Source of the DNA: Micromussa lordhowensis
Lineage: Eukaryota; Cnidaria; Anthozoa; Scleractinia; Lobophylliidae
Assembly: GCA_964020085.1 (NCBI GenBank)
Contig: OZ026595.1
Coordinates: 8,469,216-8,533,215 of the forward strand
Reading direction: 5' to 3'
DNA length: 64,000 nucleotides
A model generated the notes under the pieces. That model had not been told where the DNA came from and did not search any database. It worked only from the letters and a program-made list of their open reading frames with translations. Below, one piece after another: positions 39,701-45,700 of this stretch. A program made the position numbers and the translations under genes. How positions within the stretch are numbered: the first letter of the stretch is position 1; every line of letters begins with the position of its first letter.

Positions 39701-42700
39701 GAGCCCATTAGGACCACACCCTTACCTACTGGACCGTGGAGAGACTTGGCTATTGATTTGCTTGGACCACTTCCTGCTGGCGAATCCATCCTAGTTGTTG
39801 TAGATTATCACAGCCGGTACTATGAGGTAGACATCCTGAAGTTCACTGTTGCTTCTAAGGTCATCTCACGCCTAGAAGAGATGTTTGCACGACATGGCCT
39901 ACCCGAGAGCTTGACGTCCGACAATGGACCGCAGTTCATATCAGCAGAGTTCGCAGAGTGCATGGTGCAGCAAGGTATCAGACACCATAAAGTCACAGCC
40001 AAATGGCGTCAGGCCAATGGCGAAGTAGAACGCCAAAATAGCTCACTTCTGAAACGACTCCAGATCGCACATGCTGAGAAGAAGAACTGGAAAACAGAGC
40101 TCAACATCTATCTTGCAGCTTACAGAACCTTACCTCACCCAACAACCGGTGTGAGCCCAGCTGAGTTACTCTTTGGCCGAAAGATACGCACCAAACTTCC
40201 AGAGTTGAGTGATGTCCCTGTAGAGCAGGGAGTACGTGACAGGGACGGCGAACAGAAGAGTAAGAGCAAGCCGTATGCTGACTCAAGGAAAGGTGCAAGA
40301 CCCTCAGAAGTACTTCCCGGAGACCAGGTATTAGTTCATCAGGAAAAAAGGGACAAACTCTCAACTCTCAACTCGGTTCAACCCAACCCCATACACAGTT
40401 GTAAGCAAGCATGAGAACAGTTTAATTGTGCAGTCCCAACAAGGAGCTCAATACTCCCGCAACACTGCGCATGTTAACAAACTGCTACTGCACGATGAGA
40501 CACCAAGCATGTAGGAAGGAACAGCGTCAGAAACAAGTCAAAAAGAGGAGGAACCGATTCAACAGCAGAGTGTGCCACAGTAACCAATGCGGCTGAGACC
40601 AAAGTTCCAGCTGAGGGACACACAGCTGCCAAACCAGAGATTCCACTCAGGAGATCGCAGAGGCAAAGCCAGGCACCAAGTTATCTCAAGGATTACTATA
40701 CCCGACTCTGAAAGACACTGACAGTAATAACTGAAGATATCAGGAACATTGTTGAACACAAGTCTCGCTGAGTGAGACTGTTTATTTGCTTTTCTTGGCA
40801 TTATGTTTACAATTGCGCCATTTGTCTTTTTATCTACAAAGGGGATAGATTTAGTGTATTAGGATCCAGTTCCCCTCCTGTATGATGAAACCCAGACCCT
40901 CTCTGTTAAGTAGTCGAGCACGAGTTATCATGGCGAAATAAAGTTATCGTTGTTGTTTGATGCAATCCGGTTTAATCCTTCTTTTCACCGACCAGTTCGG
41001 GACACAACACTTGTGTGACAATAAAATACAAACAACATGGATAACATTATAACAAAATTGAGTATTGTTATAATGTTATCCATGTTATTTGCATTTTATT
41101 GTCACACAAGTATTTCCTTTGTATTTGTATATTTATTTATCCGTTCGTTATTTTCTCACCTTTTTGTATATTTATTTTTACCTCCGCTCTTTACACTTGA
41201 CTTTTAAAGATTGCAGACTGGCAATCGAAAGCTCGTGTTTTTAAACTTTTAACCAGAGAACGTCTTTTTAACTCTTTAATTATGTCCCCTGGTTACTCGT
41301 CGATTTTTAAAACAATATTTAGTTTGTTATGACATGTATGAACGTGGAAGGAAAAAAAAGAAAAATTCCCAGTGTCCAGCTGAATATTTACAAATATATA
41401 CAAACAAGTTATGTAGGCAAAACTGGCAGATGCTTTGAAACTAGGAAAAAAGAACACATGAGGAATGTGAAGTCTTACGAAAGAGGTTTCAACATTACTA
41501 AACACGCCTGGTTTTCAAATCACTCTACTGACTGTTAAAAGTCTCAAGTTATTGACAAGGGTTCTTTCCGTATTCGCAAGACACTAGAATCATGGCACAC
41601 CGCTTCGATAAATCATTCAGATAACAATGCAAGGCCGCTTTTTAATCAATACTCCATGCTTTTAAAAAAGAACAATTAGTTAAATATTTGTTTAATTACA
41701 TTCCTTTATGGGGACGCCATCAGAGAATGTGTGGGCACTTTCACATAATTGTAAATTTAACAAATTGACGTCAGTTTTTGATTCGTCTGTCCTGTTATTG
41801 ATCATAAATTTCGTCATCACATTGTCAAAGTAGCTGTGGATCCACGAGACGATAGCCGAGTGGATCCGCAGACTACTTTGACAATGTGATGACGAAATTC
41901 ATTGTCAATAACAGGACAGACGCATGAAAAACTGACGTCAATTTGTTTTTTACGATAACAAATGGTCGAATTGCCCGCTCTCGCTCGCTGACGCGTCGCA
42001 CGAATTTCAAATTCATGTGTCTGTCCGCATATTGACGATACAAATTAGCCAATGAGCGCGCCATTGTAAATGATGTAATCCAAAAACAAAAATGGTCTAT
42101 CAAAATGAGACAGATGATTATTTTAATATGTTGTAAAATGGGTAGCAATACTTTGGTGTTAGCTATAAATACCTATCTAGGTACTAATTTTGCATACAAA
42201 AGAAAACTACCCTCTCCTAGGAACCCTGTCAGTTCCGATTCAGAAGCTATTCACGTCAGAGGTGAATCCGATGATCTGCTGAAGTTAGCATATGCTGAGG
42301 CTCTCCTATCTTCGGGATTCGCATTTGAAGACACAGCATTTATAATATTTACCCCATGTCCCCTGGGAACTTTCATAAATGTTTCTACTAAAGGAACTGA
42401 CGGATGTCAAGATTGTCCTCCAGGTAACTTGCATTCTCTTCTGTCGATCTTGTGATGAGATGAGAAGTGTCACAGATTCAAAAAATGCACGCATCTAGAC
42501 CTAGTTTTCTATAAACAATAGTTCAGCACTTCTCACTTTTCAGTGATCCAGAAAAAAAATGCGTTTACCATCTATCGTCTGTTGTATATCTTCGCACTTT
42601 GAATTTCCTTTCCCTATTTATTTGACTTGTACTTTTAGTAGTGCTTTTTTATCTCAGTGTTTTGCCTGACATTAAGATTATCCCTGAGAGTAAGTTTGAA

Positions 42701-45700
42701 CGTCGCATCATGTTCGATGCAAAACTCAAAACCATACTTAAAGAGTAAAGTATTATACAACATAATATAGCATACCATAGCATTGTTCTTGCCTTTTGCA
42801 GGAGGTTTTTACTCTGACACTCTCGCCTACGTGAGCGAAAGCTGCAAGAGATGTCCAAATGGTTCTTTTGTTGCGTTTGACGAAGCACCTGGAAAACAAC
42901 ATCGGGATTGCAAGTCATGTCCACTAGGTAAGCAATGAACGGACTAGATATCTCTCTATTAGCTTAATCTTATACTGTTCAACAAATAAAAATGCTTGGC
43001 TGACGGAAGCATAGATGACTTTTCGTTGTATTCAGGTGTGTTGAGGCTTGCCCAATATGCATATTTTTGTTTCAAGGGAAATAGTTTATCCAATCGTTAT
43101 GAAACTTGCAAGCGGTTTAATCTCCGCATGCTTACTCATTTGACTGGCTTTTCAATTTTAGATTCTGACCACGTGACTCTTTAACGGCTAAAAACAATGC
43201 AAATTTTCAATCGAAAACGGAGTACTGAAAGACATCTTTCGCAATTGTTTTTTGTTATTTGTTGTTTTACTTCGGTTATATATAATACAGAGAAACAGGT
43301 CACGTGACAAACTAACTGTTTAAATGACCTATACCACCTTAAAAGGCAGATTTACAATGTAATAGTGATTTTAAACAGATTGAGTAAAAAACATTTTAGG
43401 AATTCTCAGTGCAAACATGCCCCATTTCTAAAAACATACATTATGACGTCATCAACCGAGAAATGTCACGTGACGCTAAAAACCACTGTCATGTTGTCAA
43501 ACAAGTGAAATTTTTTTTAATCCCCAAAAAGTGAGAATATTAAGTCATTTGATACTAAAAGATTAAACAAAATTCAATTTTTTGCAGGGGGTCGTCTGAT
43601 TATAAAAAGACAAGCCTTAACACACTTGAGTACTTACCTTTATATAAACTCTTGGTCTTCGGCCATCGTAACTTGATTAAAAATATAACACAAACAGCGG
43701 TGATAAACATATTAAAAACTTTCATTTTATTTTCATTTTCATCAAATTGGACCATTTTGACATTTTAAGGAAGCGTTTTCATTGTCCCTTTACAGACCGT
43801 TTCCGTTTGGAAACGTCTTAAATTTCTATTGCAGATGTTCTCTGTCTAGGTTACAGACCCCCATTGTTACAGTATAAATAGCTTTTCAAAAATTTGTAAC
43901 GGTTATACTTTTGAAAATGTATGTCGACTAGCATACGAAACGTCAAGGTTATAAAATGAAATTTTTAATATGTTTATCACCGCTGTTTGTGTTATATTTT
44001 TAATCTACTTACCTTTATCTAGTTACAGCAAAAACCTACTGCGATCTGAGTGTAGCGGGTGGCGAGAGGGGGTCTTCGATAAAATAATTTTGAAAGAACT
44101 ATCCAAAATAATTCTTGCCTGATGACAAGGAGATATTCCTGCTCATTAATACTTTATCAACCTGTCTCGGAACATTTGATCGCCACAACTCATGTAGTTT
44201 GAGCATTTTGACCACGATATACAAGAGTTTATATAACGTAGTGCAAATGTTATAAAGCAGGGGGGACAAAATAATGACATAACACATATAAACTGTTGAT
44301 AAACTCAAGCTATCAAGAAAACTTCAATCATCTCATTGCTCTACAGTTTCAATTAAAGTGAACATTAAGCATGGAGTGTTTCAGAAAAAAAATGACGGCG
44401 TTTTCTTCAACAGGTACAGAAACTGACTTTTTCGCTGGAAACCGAGCTTGCAAATGCTTAGAAGGCCAATATCGAACCCATATGTTCAAACGATGTTTTA
44501 AATGTGGTTTAGGAGGGCTAATATGCCATGATGATTATGCTTCATTGAAATCTGGTCATTGGTGGGAATGGCGAAATGAGTCTCACAAAAATCACTATCA
44601 AGTTTTCATTGAAAATCTCTTGGCATCTTCGCCAACGTTAGATGTCTACCATGTACAATACCCGTATGCAGTACCAACGCCTTATAAGTGCCCAGCGGAA
44701 GAGTCATGTAAAGGAGGTCTAGATTCCCAATGTGAGAATGGGTATGAAGGTCCACTTTGCAGTGTTTGCAGCTCGGGGTACTTTAAACAGTTAAAAATCT
44801 GCACACGATGCCCTTCGAAGACATGGATTGCTGGTCAGTTGTCGATAGTCCTGGTCGTTGTATTAATTGTCATAGTTCTCTTGGTGTGGAGGAGCCGAAG
44901 AAAGTTGAAGGAGAACGAAAACGGACTTCTTATGGACATGTTCTTATCAAAGGTTAAGATCGTAATTGGCTTTTATCAGGTCACGTATGGTTTGCTGGAG
45001 GTGTTCTCGTACATAAAATGGCCTGGATCTCTCGAAGGTATCGCAAAGTATTCTGGATTTCTTCAGCTGAATGTAGTGCAAATAGCTCCTGTCCAATGCC
45101 TTTTCCCTGAATTACGCTTGAATGCATTTGGAAGCCTATTTGTATTGGTGGGAATGAATGCAGCTATCATTTGCATTTCTGGCGTCGCTTACGGAGTACA
45201 TAGGCTTATCATCTTCAGAAATCACAGCCTTCAGGAAAAGTCAAGAAAAGTTTCACAATCAAAAGAACTCGTGTACAGAAACATGTTTTTTTTTGCTGTA
45301 CGTAACGTACCTCAGCACGTGTTCCAAGACAGCCAATGTCCTGCCACCGGCATGTAGGACACTTTGCCGGGATGACAAGGAAGAGGATTGTTCCGAGTAC
45401 CTGAAAGCAGATTATAGCGTGTCGTGCCAAGGTCAAGAGTACAATCAACTCCTTGTAGTGGCATTCATTTCTACTGCCTACATTTTTGTCCTTCCTGCTG
45501 CGGCATTCATCGCCATTTGGAGACAACGAAGAGCAGCATTGAACAAAGAACACGCAGGGAGATCACAGGGTCAAGCCTCCAGTAAGGAAATGATCTCTGG
45601 ATTGCGTTTTCTTTTTGTAAATTACAAAACCCATTCGTGGTATTGGGAACTGGTTGAAGCGGCTCGTAAAGTGATCCTGACATGTGGTCTTATTTTTGTG

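Larger units (their letters stand above)
36508..41009 (+). mobile_element. Decayed Gypsy-type LTR retrotransposon
   Basis: Two 160-bp LTRs (36508-36667 and 40850-41009) differ at about six positions and are flanked by the 5-bp target duplication CTTGT (36503-36507, 41010-41014). A primer-binding-type TTGGCGACGAGG follows the 5' LTR and a purine tract AAAGGGGATAGA precedes the 3' LTR. Gag, two zinc knuckles, protease, RT, RNase H and integrase are in the Gypsy order, in sense with the host gene. Stops and frame changes show it is dead. Confidence 0.9.
36337..41308. mobile_element. Penelope-like foldback with 17-bp TSD, split by a Gypsy element
   Basis: The direct repeats AAAACAATATTTAGTTT at 36320-36336 and 41309-41325 bracket the block. 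Its outer arms are inverse copies of each other (AAAGAGTTAAAAAGAC... at 36337 and GTCTTTTTAACTCTTT near 41263), including CGAGCTTTCGATTGCCAGTCTGCAATC. The sequence GACTGGCAATCGAAAGCTCG is typical of Penelope-like tails in cnidarians. The Gypsy element inserted at 36508 in the left arm; the arm continues after 41014. Confidence 0.7.

Noticed and set aside
36508..41009. Endogenous retrovirus with envelope
   Set aside because: Integrase is followed by a short remnant and the LTR, with no envelope-like frame; it is a Gypsy-type retrotransposon.
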